Assembly (NCBI GenBank): GCA_949987695.1
Contig: OX465288.1
Coordinates: 65,629,159 to 65,693,158 of the forward strand
Source: Merzomyia westermanni
Lineage: Eukaryota; Arthropoda; Insecta; Diptera; Tephritidae
Direction of reading: 5' to 3'
DNA: 64,000 bases
Notes under the pieces: generated by a model
Databases searched by the model: none
Told to the model about the DNA's origin: nothing
The model's input: only the letters and a program-made list of their open reading frames with translations
Translations under genes and position numbers: made by a program
Shown here: positions 33,255 to 44,049 of the stretch, in pieces
Layout: every line of letters starts with the position of its first letter
Position numbering within the stretch: position 1 is the first letter of the stretch

Positions 33255-34370
33255 TAATATGACCTTTGTTTTGTCTTCTTGTAACCAAGAAGGTCCCTGC
33301 CAGCACAAAGTGTTGTTGATTAGTTCCCTCGCTGATAGTCGTCGGCTAGCAATGTCTGCTGGGTTTGATGCGGAATTCACGTGTCGCCAGTCGTTATTCC
33401 CTTTTTCCACAATTTTGTCACTCTATGAGCCACAAACGTTGACCAAGAGCAAGCTAGAACGATAGTTGAGTACGTTCATAGGCGAATGTCAAACGAGCCT
33501 AGATTTAGATTTCCAATGACGGTATCTAAGGTTTCGGCTAACAAGACTGCCTCACAGAGATTCAAGGAAAAGATGTTTAAACTTTGTTTTGGCCATTAGT
33601 AGTTTGACGTATACCTCATTTTTAATTTTTACCCGTAAGAAAACTGTGGCTGCATAGGTCTCTTTAGTGCATCACAAAATCCGTGTATTTCAACCGTGCA
33701 CCCAACAGGGTATTCGAACTTGGCTAATTGCGGGGTAATCCTGCATGAAGGTTTGCCATCTATCTAGGGTAATTGCAGACACTGTTTCGTCACAGCCACT
33801 TCCCTCGAGCCCCGGGGCGAGGCAACCTAGGGGATCGAACAGTTTGGCGATAGCTGAAAGTAGTGCCCTTTTTGATAAACTATCCCGATTTTCTATTTGT
33901 TTTGCTGTAAAGTCAAAAAGGTCAGAATGCGCATTGCAACGAATGCCTAGGGTCGTGACCATACCTTGCAGTATTTTGCTGCAGTTCTATGTAACTTTTT
34001 GCAGTGAAAAGCCTGCTCATTGTAACGGATTCGTGATTTCATCCCTGCAAGAACGTCATCGACCTACATACTGGTTCACAAACTATATTCAGCGATTGGT
34101 GACGAAGTCTCCACGTCGTCTTCTAGTTGGTGCAGTGTTCTTATCGCTAGATAGGGAGCACAATTTACTCCAAACGTTACCGTTTTTAATTCGTAGACGC
34201 TGATAAAGTCCCTCGGTTTCGTCCGGGAAACTATTCTTTGGAATTGGGTTTGATTAGGTTTCATCCATATCTGGCGGTACATCTTTTCGATGTCGCTATT
34301 AAAAACATATTTAAAGAATCTCCATCGAAGGAGCAGGACCATTAAATCAGTCTGAAGGACTGTAGGTGGG
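33255..34370 (-). pseudogene. BEL-2 RT and A17/RNase H region, left of split
   Basis: 34342-34076 is the BEL RT core (LLRWRFFKYVFNSDIEKMYR; TFGVNCAPYLAIRTLHQL). 33962-33690 is the A17-type region (TLGIRCN, LSAIAKLFDPLGCLAP). 33410-33255 is the stretch before the spacer (DWRHVNSASNPADIASR; LCWQGPSWLQ). Several frame breaks and a probable deletion occur between the pieces, for example the YVDD box is missing. The gene reads on at 23867. Upstream similarity ends near 34370, so gag and protease are absent. Confidence 0.8.
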
Positions 34371-34779
34371 AAATGACAGTGAGAACTTTTGCTTTTTTAC
34401 GAAACCCAGGGCAATATATAATACTGCAAAAGCTTTGTTCATCGTGTTAAGACGTGTATCTTTTATTATAAAAAAGTTATTTTTCTAGATATTCAGATTT
34501 TTATAACAATCCGTTCTGTAAAAATTGCAAATATGGCAGACGGTGACATGAGATAGTTTCAGCGTAAAATTGCCGGTCAACAATTTGTTAATTGGGGCGA
34601 GTCCTTGGGGTTCTAAGGTTCAGCGCGAGATTAGCCTCCTCATTTTCGTTGTAAAAACCCCATTTAAGGATTGCAAATATAAACTTTATCTTTGGAATAT
34701 TTCATGAGCTGGTTGCGAATTAAAATAGTATGTAATGCAAATAAAATAAACGAAAGAAATAATTACAGCATATGTCTCT
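34371..34779. other. No recognised feature
   Basis: Unique-looking AT-rich sequence between BEL-2 and an RT remnant. No gene, repeat or RNA was recognised. Confidence 0.4.
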
Positions 34780-35990
34780 TAGACAACATCTCTCTGATTT
34801 GGACACCGGTTATGATCCAACTATTCGAGGATCCAGCCAAACTTAAGACGTACGCAGATGATGTTTTATTTGTCATAAGTGGTAGACGTTTGCTTTAATT
34901 AGCTATCCGAAGGTTCGGGATCTTAAGGAGGTCCATGTGTGTACATCGGACTTTGGGTTAATGGCAAAATGCGGAGCTACATAGACTTAGTTGCTATATA
35001 TATATTAGGTCCAAACTAGGAGGGCTTACCCAGCAGGAGAAACAAAATGTAAATATCTATAAATAATTTAAGTATGACAAGGTGAAGAGATAGACCTAGC
35101 TATGAGTATCCAGAAATGATCACCAGCGGAATTCTTCAAGCCGCAAAAGCTTCATCTCGATCTCCAAAAACCTCTAAATGCATTTGAGCAAAGTTTTTGC
35201 GACTTTTGCGATTCCAGTAAAACTCCAAAAGTCTTAATTTTTGTATTAATTTTGGTTTATGTTCTTGGCACATTTTAGCGGCGAACACAAATGAACCAAA
35301 TAAAGTAAGGCAGCAACTAATTTAGCTAAATATGCAAAAGTATAATTATGTTGATTCAGTTCTTAAAAACATTCAACGACATAAAATAAATATAAAGTAT
35401 GCGAAAGATGAAAGTTTTACAAATTCAAAAAATAAGAAAACGTGACAAGGGAATGAGACAAGTATATCTCTGACGGATATAGTCGCTTTAAGAATATGTG
35501 CAGAGATAAATCTGCGACGCAGCTACTTCAACGAGAACATCACCATACTGAGGGACATATCTTCTTGTGAGACAAAATGGTAACTAGTTTGTGTAGAGGC
35601 GAAACAGCATAACGAAAAAGCGATACGGGGGTGGAGGGCAACGAGAAAGCTTATGAGCCCACCGGAGAATCTGCAGCTAAAAAGCCTGAATCATTTCCAT
35701 CCATAGGTTCACACCCATAAAAGAACTCCGAAAAGAAGATTTGAATATTAGAGAATAACACTGATGTCGAAGTGAGACTAAAGCGATGATGGGTCACACT
35801 AAACGATGCAGCCATTATAGGCTCAATGCTCATATGAACCAAGTGAGCATTGCGTGCAGATTCTGTGATAATTAGGAAGAAACTCCGGAACACATTCTCA
35901 AGACGCTGGAACTTCCTAGACTAGATTAATCAAAGCCGTGAGGATTTCTGGATCCTGTTTTAAATGCTCTTCGGCGTAGATCTCTATCTG
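34780..35990 (+). pseudogene. R1-like RT remnant
   Basis: 34790-34890 encodes LKTYADDVLFVISG, the catalytic box of R1-clade RTs, preceded by a degenerate block in place of QGGVLSPLLW. Near 35820-35920 the plus strand encodes LNAHMNQVSIACRFC, a stop, then EETPEHILKTL, the C-terminal Cys/His zinc motif of this group. The middle is badly decayed. Both pieces are on one strand at about the right distance, so I treat them as one dead, 5'-truncated copy. Confidence 0.6.
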
Positions 35991-37370
35991 ACGACAACTT
36001 CGAAAAGCTGCTCTTAATGAAAATTAATTATTTTTAGCATGGTTTTGATTTTTTATTTATTTATTTTATGTACATTTAGGGGCATCTTTTTATATATTCC
36101 ATATGTTTGCTCACAACTTCATTATGTAAACTCAAATTACACTTGAAATTTTAATTCAATTTGTGTCACATGACAGGCTTGAAGCAGTGTTTTAATGGAA
36201 AGTCAGGATTTCATGAAATAAATTTGAATTATTATATGAGACTGCCGTTGTTCTTTCCTTAAAGCTGATTGGATCTACCCCGTTTTCTTTCAATTTCCTT
36301 CCATGCCCCTTCATTCAACTTTAATTTTTCTTCTTCCTGTATCTCTCCGCTGGCATAGCTTACCCCCTTCATTATAGTATATAGTGACTTATAGAATAAA
36401 AATAGAGATGATAAAGTGATAACATCAGTGCCTTTTGTCCGGATTTTAGTCCAAATAGCCAGACCTTAGTCACCTTGAAAATCAAATTGTCAATCTAAGC
36501 TGCCCTTGATATGCACAACAAATTTAAACAAAGTCAGTCACCCCGTTTAGGAGGTATTTAACCACAGAATAACTATATATATAACCTAAACAAATTACTT
36601 TTCACTTTCTGGAACTGACTGTAAATCACGCAAGCAAAATTAAATTTTGTACTCGTTGATTTATTAACTTTTAAGGAAAACAATCTTTTTAAACATATCT
36701 GGATAGCTAATAAATTCAAAAAATATCTACGTTGAAAAAAAGAGTATTAGTCGCGAATGGTAAAAGAGTGTGCATTCTTTTCAATTTTACAATGACATGA
36801 GATTGAGAATACCTTCATCATTCCCATTCTGTACTGAATTAAACTGGAGCATTCAATAACACACACACCCTTTGTTTGGCTTCAAATTTTTGAAGCCATT
36901 CAGGAATGGATGTTGTGTTATACAAGCAAAAAATCAAAATTTTGAAAAGAATGTCGACGGAATGCATACTGAATTGATTGAATCTTTTTACAGCTCTGTA
37001 ATACACATACCCGTTTCATAAGAATCCATAACTGTATTTTTAAAAACTTCGAACTAAGAACTTCACAAATGGTCGCAGAAAATGGACTAATGGTTAAATT
37101 TACATTGGATGTATAAAATTGGTATTAGAATTATGACCATGAGCTATTATTGAAAATAATGAGTTAGAGTCTTGGCCTAGTAAAAAATATTTTTTTCGAA
37201 TTCGGGTCAGTTTTAAGAAATGAACTGAAAATTTGTCAAAAATTAAAATTTACTGAGAGTAACACTAAAAGGTACGTGTTGACTTCTAGTAACCTCTGAC
37301 TATTTTTGGCTCCGCAGGAAACACAACTAAAGTGACAACTTAACAAAATTTTAGCTGGGTCACTTGAGTT
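35990..37370. other. No recognised feature
   Basis: AT-rich sequence of possible intron origin. No exon, element or structured RNA was recognised. Confidence 0.4.
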
Positions 37371-37374
37371 CTCT

Positions 37375-37983
37375 TCTTCTTCTTTAAATGGTCATCTAAC
37401 CGCCTGGGCGATTTTGACCGTCCAACATAGCTCGCCAGTCGTTTCTTCGTTGCGCCAACTGGCGCCAATTGGAAACACCGCGGGATCGCAAATCGGTCTC
37501 CACTTGGTCCTTCCATCGGAGTGGTGGTCTCCCTCTTCCTCTGCTTCCACCGGCGGGTGCCGATAAGAATACCTTCTGGGCTGGAGCATCTTCGCTCATT
37601 CGCACTACGTGGCCTAGCCAGCGAAGCCGCTGTGTTTTAATTCGCTGAACTATGTCGGCATCTGCGTAAAGTTCATACAGCTCATCATTAAATCTTCTTC
37701 GGTACTCGCCGTCGCCAACGCGTAGAGGTCCACAAATCTTTCGAAGAACCTTTCTCTCGAATACTCCCAGAGCCGCCTCATCAGATGTTGTTAGTGTCCA
37801 CGCTTCTGCACCATATAGCAGGACGGGTGCGATGAGTGACTTATAGAGTGTTATTTTCGTTCGTCGAGAGAGGACTTTACTTTTCAATTGCCTACTCAGT
37901 CCGAAGTAGCATTTGTTTGCAAGAGTGATTCTTCGTCGGATTTCTAGGCTAACATTATTGTTGGTATTATTGTTGGTATTAAT
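37375..37983 (-). pseudogene. RTE-like non-LTR element, 3' end
   Basis: The frame 37998-37396 encodes the C-terminal part of an RTE-clade RT: SLEIRRRITLANKCYFGLSRQ, YKSLIAPVLLYGAEAWTL, LRWLGHVVRM and a GGSRGRGRPPLRW tail. The real element begins at about 37983; the first four codons come from the adjoining tandem array. It ends at the 3' side in an (AAG)n tail (37374-37385, complement CTTCTTCTTCTT). It lacks the endonuclease and palm, so it is 5'-truncated. The frame is otherwise clean, suggesting a fairly recent insertion. Confidence 0.82.
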
Positions 37984-38073
37984 GACGCTACAGGGCATAA
38001 TAGCGTAGTTGTTAGAGTACTCTAACAGCGGCTATGGTGCAGACACTTGGGTTCATATCTCAGTGTCCGAGAA

Positions 38074-38115
38074 GGGGTCTGATGAGAAGTTGGGCACTTC
38101 GAAACATGTCATCCC
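38074..38115 (+). ncRNA. Type I hammerhead ribozyme, copy 1
   Basis: Helix I: GGGGT (38074-38078) with ATCCC (38111-38115), one G-U pair. Core CTGATGA (38079-38085). Helix II: GAAGT with ACTTC, loop TGGGC. Then GAAA (38101-38104); helix III is A-C with G-U around a 2-base AT loop; the cleavage triplet is GTC (38108-38110), with cutting expected after 38110. All conserved core residues fit. The very short helix III matches minimal hammerheads known in Penelope-like elements and animal retrozymes, which often act as dimers. Confidence 0.8.
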
Positions 38116-38685
38116 ATACCATCGCTGTGCATAACGTTGTAAATTTTCCTCTAATATCAATTAACAAACAAACATAAAAATTCGAGCTTTGCTCCAACAA
38201 CAATCACCATAACTATAATTGTTACAGGTACAGTGCGGGTGCATAACAAATAACACGGAAGTGTTGATATGCAAAAAAGCCCTTCTGTATCTAAAACTGT
38301 TCTATGAACGCGCCTAAAAATATTCCACTTTCCTTGAGTTGACATATAAAATATATGTACCAAAGAATGTATAAAAGGAATAAGCAAATGGCACATTAGA
38401 GGAAAAATGCATCGTGACGCTACAGGGCATAATAGCTTAGTTGTTAGAGAAGGGCTCCTTCTGTATCTAAAACTGTTCTATGAACGCGCCTAAAAATATT
38501 CCACTTTCCTTGAGTTGACATATAAAATATATGTATGTACCAAAGAATGTATAAAAGGAATAAGCAAATGGCACATTAGAGGAAAAATGCATCGTGACGC
38601 TACAGGGCATAATAGCTTAGTTGTTAGAGTACTCTAACAGCGGCTATGGTGCAGACACTTGGGTTCATATCTCAGTGTCCGAGAA

Positions 38686-38727
38686 GGGGTCTGATGAGAA
38701 GTTGGGCACTTCGAAACATGTCATCCC
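38686..38727 (+). ncRNA. Type I hammerhead ribozyme, copy 2
   Basis: Identical to copy 1, 612 bp downstream (one full plus one short unit). Cleavage is expected after 38722. Confidence 0.8.
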
Positions 38728-39117
38728 ATACCATCGCTGTGCATAACGTTGTAAATTTTCCTCTAATATCAATTAACAAACAAACATAAAAATTCGAGCT
38801 TTGCTCCAACAACAATCACCATAACTATAATTGTTACAGGTACAGTGCGGGTGCATAACAAATAACACGGAAGTGTTGATATGCAAAAAAGCCCTTCTGT
38901 ATCTAAAACTGTTATATGAACGCGCCTAAAAATATTCCACTTTCCTTGAGTTGACATATAAAATATATGTACCAAAGAATGTATAAAAGGAATAAGCAAA
39001 TGGCACATTAGAGGAAAAATGCATCGTGACGCTACAGGGCATAATAGCTTAGTTGTTAGAGTACTCTAACAGCGGCTATGGTGCAGACACTTGGGTTCAT
39101 ATCTCAGTGTCCGAGAA

Positions 39118-39143
39118 GGGGTCTGATGAGAAGTTGGGCACTT
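39118..39143 (+). ncRNA. Hammerhead ribozyme, truncated copy
   Basis: Helix I 5' strand, CTGATGA and most of helix II are present, but the array ends after ACTT at 39143, before the conserved GAAA. It cannot be active alone. Confidence 0.7.
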
Positions 39144-39159
39144 AAAATTTCTTACGTCA

Positions 39160-39720
39160 TCTGTTCGGTGGGGGCGTTGGGTCCCGTTACAGTAATCATC
39201 GATAATCTCCATACTCTCTCCCTGGTTTATTGGCATGCGTTCTCTTTTGTGTGGCTGTCAACCAAACTAAGACTCTATAATAAAGGATTGGTTTCACAAT
39301 CGCTGTGAATACCCAATGAAAAAAGGGGGGCGGGAGTGCCCACGGGCACCCCAGCATTCTATTGTATGCGTAGTGTGCCTCGGGGGCTTTCGGCCATCTC
39401 TCCTCTACATTTGATTGCGTACGACATAAGTTTAACAGGTCTATCGTCGACCCCAATGTAGTGGGGAAAATACCTACTTTCTACCTCACCTTTGCTTCAC
39501 CAGGTTGGTTTCGCTTTACCTCTGGATCTTTTCAGGGGGAAGGTTTTTTTAAACACATCTGTCGCCATCTTTGTTATGGTCTCATTGAATTCCTTACGCT
39601 CTTCTATCGTAGCATCCTTGGGTTGCCCGCGTTTCCCAGCTACCCATTTCTGCAATTTGGTACCTTTCTTGTTGGATATTGAAGCTGATATACATATGGT
39701 CTAAAAAGGATTGTCTTTCA
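39160..39720 (-). pseudogene. R1-like element remnant
   Basis: 39456-39196 encodes a WVFTAIVKPILYYRVLVWL block matching the C-terminal RT region (W.YTAIVRPIL.YG..VW) of R1-clade elements. 39700-39480 encodes a charged linker-like stretch with KKTFPLKRSRGKAKPTW, comparable to the segment before RT. The palm is missing, so the copy has an internal deletion. Confidence 0.6.
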
Positions 39721-40076
39721 AGGACCCTCCAGTCATACTTCGTTACATCAAGCTCAGATGTCTGAATAAATTGAAGATAGTAAATGTCATATAAGCAAGC
39801 AGGAAATAAGGGAAGTTGTTTTAGTGCAACAATTATTATTTTACATTCTGTAAAATAATTAAGTTAACCACACAAAGCACCAAAAGGAAGGGTTTTTTAT
39901 GATAATATACAAATGGTACATTATAGGGCCTGAATATTATTAAGATAGACCTGCTTGAAGCGGAGTGCCATACTAGATCAATAATATGGATAAAATATTC
40001 GATTTTAACCGAACTTAGATTTCCTTACATGTTTATTTTACAATTGTTCTTATGATATTCTGTTTTTCATTCACAG

Positions 40077-40232
40077 AGCTCATCTGTTATGGAAGCCGCC
40101 TACTCTTGCCACTGGTATGATGGCTCCGAGGAGGCCAAAACTTTTGTTCAAATTGTTTGTCAGCAATGCCAAAAGGCGATGTCGATATCAGGAGCAAAGT
40201 TCTTTACAGTCTCTTTGGATTTGTTTGCATCG
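40077..40232 (+). CDS. Orco: Orco (odorant receptor co-receptor) internal exon
   Basis: A 156-bp exon encoding 52 residues that match the near-invariant C-terminal part of insect Orco: SSSVMEAAYSCHWYDGSEE, then KTFVQIVCQQCQKAMSISG and AKFFTVSLDLFAS. Orco forms the cation channel with ligand-binding odorant receptors in olfactory neuron dendrites. This part covers the third intracellular loop and the start of TM7. It is bounded by a good acceptor (pyrimidine tract, TTCATTCACAG at 40066-40076) and donor GTATGT (40233), both phase 0. There are no stops or frameshifts. I did not find the last exon (the TM7 end) or the upstream exons in the window, so they lie in or beyond the repeat-filled introns. 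Confidence 0.93.
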
Positions 40233-41643
40233 GTATGTTATTGTTATTTTATTTTATAAAAGCTTACATAATAATACAAATTATTATACAAACTAAAAAT
40301 AACGCAGCTCTAGCGGCATAGGCTTTCGGCTGAGGCTGTTATTGTTAAAGTCAATGTGATTGTTATAAAAAAACGAATTACCTTGTGCTGAAAAAGTAAT
40401 GGACTCTGTAACATGTATAAACAGAGTAAGATGCAAAGTCATGGATTTGTAAAATATCATTTGAAAAGAGCTTGACTGAGACACGACTACGAGACGAATA
40501 AGAGACACTGCTATTCTTCAATTACTTTTTAATTAAATATTTATTAAAACTAACAAATTTTACTATTTGCAAAAACAGACTGTATTCAATGACGAACCAA
40601 ATTCATATTGACTTTATAAAATCCCCCAGCACACTATTAAGCATACTAAACTAAGTCCTTGCAGTCTAGCGGATCAGTGTTAATAGCGATAAATTTTTTC
40701 TTTTTAACTTTCTGTTATGGTAGGAAGACTTTGTTTAAATATTTTGTAGTTGGTTGCGGGACCGAAATTGGATGTTGTTGTTGAGCTCACTACCGATTCT
40801 AATGTACAAAATTTGACAATTAAGGGCCGTCAACTAACCGCTTAATCAGGACTGTATGAGAGGTTGGCCGAAAAACGTTTACTCAATGTCTAATTAGCAA
40901 CAATTCGCTTTCTTTTAATAAAAGTTGTCAAAGGATGGACCCCTCATGACAACTTAATCAGACCTTTGTGTAAACGAAATTGTCATTCCGAAGTTAGGTT
41001 ATCATGTGCTAAAGGTTATCATAACCAGATATTGAGTAAACGGCCCTAAAAGTTAGAACGAAACTAAACATTGAGGAAGGCGGGACGGCGAAACCGGTTT
41101 GTTACAAAACCAAATTTGACAAGGGATGACGGAAAATCGTTCCAATATACATCAAAAAATGTACATATGCATTGGAGTATTTAAATACATGATTATGTTC
41201 AAACGTATGTAGCTAGTGACGATGTCAAAATTTGCGTTCTAATCAGGAGTGATCCAGATCCAGATAGAAATTTTGAATGTAAATGCTACAAAAATGTTGT
41301 GATCCTGATATTTTTTTGGATCAATATCGGATCCATATAGAAGTTCTGTTCGTTTAGTTTTTTGTAGTAGATTTTTTGACAGCCCAACCCTTATTTGCTT
41401 GGTAGCACAGACATACATATGTAAACACCCCTATATTCACAAGCAACCCTCATACAACCGCATCGTTCCGGTGAGATCATCATTGTGATACGGATCTGGA
41501 AAGCTAGTTGCAACGCAACTAATGCTAGTACGTTGCATACCAATGCAGTGGGCATTTGTGCTTCAATCTGATCATTAGTAATGTGCCTCAACATCCTGCC
41601 TCCTTGAAAACAAGGTTTTAAATCAAACGATACTTAAATATTC
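40233..41643 (+). other. Orco intron sequence, no other gene seen
   Basis: Starts at the donor GTATGT. It is AT-rich. The only structure noted is a small inverted-repeat element at 40823-41047. I see no further exon. Confidence 0.5.
40823..41047. mobile_element. Small MITE-like element
   Basis: Ends AGGGCCGTCAACTAA and the complement of AGGGCCGTTTACTCA form imperfect 15-bp inverted repeats 225 bp apart, with TTA/TAA-like flanks. No coding capacity. Confidence 0.45.
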
Positions 41644-41655
41644 ATGGAATTATAG

Positions 41656-42263
41656 TTGTTGTTGTTGTTAACAGTGCTTCGCCCTGCCCAATGGGCTCGA
41701 TCACTCTAAATTGTCATCAGGCTCCTTTAACCGAAGTCCGAGGAAACGCGTAGTTTCCACAGGGTTGGACTAGAGTGATGTAGGTGTTAGAAGAGTGGGT
41801 TCAACTGAGCAGGACAAGAGATGTATGGTATCATGAGGGGACATACCACATGCAGGGCATGTGTTTGGTATGTTGGGGTTCAGTCTGGATAAGTAAGAGT
41901 TTAACCTATTACAATATCCAGAGCGAAGTTGTGCTAGTATGACTCTAGTCTCCCTCGGAAGTACACGCTCCTCTTCAGCCAATTCAGGTGGTTGAGTATT
42001 AATAACGGGATTCACAGGCCGAGATCTGAGAGATCTGTCTACCGACTCGGTGTGAAGGTCATTTAGAGCCTGCCCAATCTGTCCCGTCCCACCCTTAAAT
42101 TGTCATCCTCGGAGCAAACCCTGGCAGCTGGGTTGCTCCATTGTCTCTTGTTACGGGCTGGGGTCGAACCCAATCCTGGACCAAGAGATTGGATCTGCTG
42201 CGTTTGCTGGAAGAAAATTTATATTAAACGGTCGTATTCGGTATAATTCGCCAAGTGTAAGAG
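41656..42263 (-). mobile_element. LOA/Jockey-type non-LTR 3' fragment
   Basis: A 5'-truncated minus-strand insertion with an exact 12-bp target duplication, ATGGAATTATAG, at 41644-41655 and 42264-42275. It ends in an (AAC)n tail (complement GTTGTTGTTGTT at 41656). It contains a C-terminal coding piece at 42015-41770 with TRVILAQLRSGYCNRLNSYL and the zinc motif CPACGMSPHDTIHLLSC. The target is intron sequence. Confidence 0.85.
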
Positions 42264-42361
42264 ATGGAATTATAGTCTTAGCTATGAGTTTTGGTTATTC
42301 GGCATGCGTCGAAGATTCAATTGGTAACTTACACATCTTTGTTGAATGCATTTAAATGCAT

Positions 42362-44045
42362 TATTTTTAAGTATTCATGAAACGAGCTCAAGGCCAAGAA
42401 TAATAATTTTTCACTTTTTGAATTTTTATGAAAATTATTATTGTTTTTACTTATTAATAATCATTTTAATTAATTATTAAAAGTTTTTTGATTGAATAGA
42501 GTAGGAAAAATGTTTAGAGACAACTGCCATAGCTTTTCTTATAGATCCATTTCGGAAGCTGCTAGACTTCACTCATCAAAAAAATTTTGGCATGCATTGC
42601 CAATGAATACTTGAAAATGTACAGGCCGTAAGTCAACAAAATTGTTGGTATAAAAAAAATCAATAACAAAACCGAGAGCACACGGTAAGGCATTTCTGAT
42701 GATAAAACAGATCTGTCAAAAATCCATCATGATCACACTACTAACTGTCAAATGGCGGAAGTGGTTCATGCATATGGTAAAAAGAAGAATAGAACTAGGA
42801 GTTTAGATGACATCAAAACCAGCGTATTGTTAGCTTAATGGTTAGCAATGCGTGCCAAAATTTCTCTCATGAGTGAAGTCTAGCAGCTTCCGAAATGGAT
42901 CTATAAGAAAAGCTATGGCAGTTGTCTCTAAACATTTTTCCTACTCTATTCAATCAAAAAACTTTTAATAATTAATTAAAAATGATTATTAATAAGTAAA
43001 AACAATAATAATTTTCATAAAAATTCAAAAAGTGAAAAATTATTATTCTTGGCCTTGAGCTCGTTTCATGAATACTTGAAAATGTACAGGCCGTAAATCA
43101 ACAAAATTGTTGGTATAAAAAATCAATAACAAAACCGAGAGCACACGGTAAGGCAGTTCTGATGATAAAACAGATCTGTCAAAATCCATCATGATCACAC
43201 TACTAACTGTCAAATGGCGGAAGTGGTTCATGCATTTGGTAAAAAGAAGAATATAACTAGGAGTTTAGATGACATCAAAACCAGCGTATTGTTAGCTTAA
43301 TGGTTAGCAATGCGTGCCAAAATTTCTCTGATGAGTGAAGTCTAGCAGCTTCCGAAATGGATCTATAAGAAAAGCTATGGCAGTTGTCTCTAAACATTTT
43401 TCCTACTCTATTCAATCAAAAACGTTTAATAATTAATTAAAAATGATTATTAATAAGTAAAAACAATAATAATTTTCATAAAAATTCAAAAAGTGAAAAA
43501 TTATTATTCTTGGCCCTGAGCTCGTTTCATGAATACTTGAAAATGTACAGGCCGTAAATCAACAAAATTGTTGGTATAAAAAATCAATAACAAAACCGAG
43601 AGCACACGGTAAGGCAGTTTTGATGATAAAACAGATCTCTCAAAAATCCATCATGATCACACTACTAACTGTCAAATGGCGGAAGTGCTTCATGCATATG
43701 GTAAAAAGAAGAATAGAACTAGGAGTTTAGATGACATCAAAACCAGCGTATTGTTAGCTTAATGGTTAGCAATGCGTGCCAAAATTTCTCTGATGAGTGA
43801 AGTCTAGCAGCTACCGAAATGGATCTATAAGAAAAGCTATGGCAGTTGTCTCTAAACATTTTTCCTACTCTATTCAATCAAAAAACTTTTAATAATTAAT
43901 TAAAAATGATTATTAATAAGTAAAAACAATAATAATTTTCATAAAAATTCAAAAAGTGAAAAATTATTATTCTTGGCCTTGAGCTCGTTTCATGAATACT
44001 TGAAAATGTACAGGCCGTAAATCAACAAATTTGTTGGTATAAAAA
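42362..44045 (+). repeat. Second tandem array (about 463-bp units) with hammerhead-like motif
   Basis: Direct units begin (ATGAATACTTGAAAATG) at about 42602, 43067, 43528 and 43991, giving lengths 465, 461 and 463 and a partial. A partial unit at 42362-42601 is inverted, head-to-head with the first direct unit. Each unit has a tRNA-like box A (TTAGCTTAATGGTTAGCA) some 30 bp before a CTGATGA...GAAA motif. An inverted relative with 435-bp spacing lies at 51050-51960. Small ORFs in the units are incidental. 42276-42361 shows nothing. Confidence 0.85.
43323..43372 (+). ncRNA. Hammerhead-like motif, family 2
   Basis: Helix I: TTTCT (43323-43327) with AGAAA (43368-43372). Core CTGATGA (43328-43334). 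Helix II: GTGAAG with CTTCC (one bulged T). GAAA at 43354-43357; helix III is ATG with TAT, closed by a short loop, before A at 43367, so cleavage would follow an ATA triplet. Other copies: 42861-42910 (core G to C), 43785-43834 (stem change CTTCC to CTACC), and inverted 42535-42583 (core C to T). The core is complete here but helix II is imperfect. Confidence 0.5.
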
Positions 44046-44049
44046 ATCA

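Larger units (their letters stand above)
37984..39143 (+). repeat. Tandem array of 432-bp units with tRNA-like head and ribozyme
   Basis: Unit starts (GACGCTACAGGGCATAATAGC) fall at 37984, 38416, 38596 and 39028. Units are 432, 180, 432 and a partial 116 bp. The 180-bp unit lacks the middle, including the ribozyme. The full units are almost identical. Each full unit carries a 16-bp palindrome GTTAGAGTACTCTAAC, a box A-like TAGCGTAGTTGTTAGAGTAC (38001-38020), a box B-like GGGTTCATATCTC (38049-38061) and the hammerhead motif. Frames of 79 codons on the opposite strand repeat with the unit and show no coding signal. Confidence 0.88.

Noticed and set aside
38001..38062. A functional tRNA gene
   Set aside because: Box A and a weak box B are there, but the acceptor and T stems do not pair well and no terminator follows; it is only tRNA-like.
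38157..39008. Two identical 79-codon minus-strand ORFs (38157-38396 and 38769-39008)
   Set aside because: They repeat exactly with the 432-bp unit, oppose the ribozyme and tRNA-like strand, and show no domain. The repetition reflects the array, not coding selection.
43323..43372. Cleavage after GATC at 43363 in the family-2 motif
   Set aside because: That register leaves helix I unpaired (T-T and C-A mismatches); the register ending at A 43367 gives a 5-bp helix I and was preferred.
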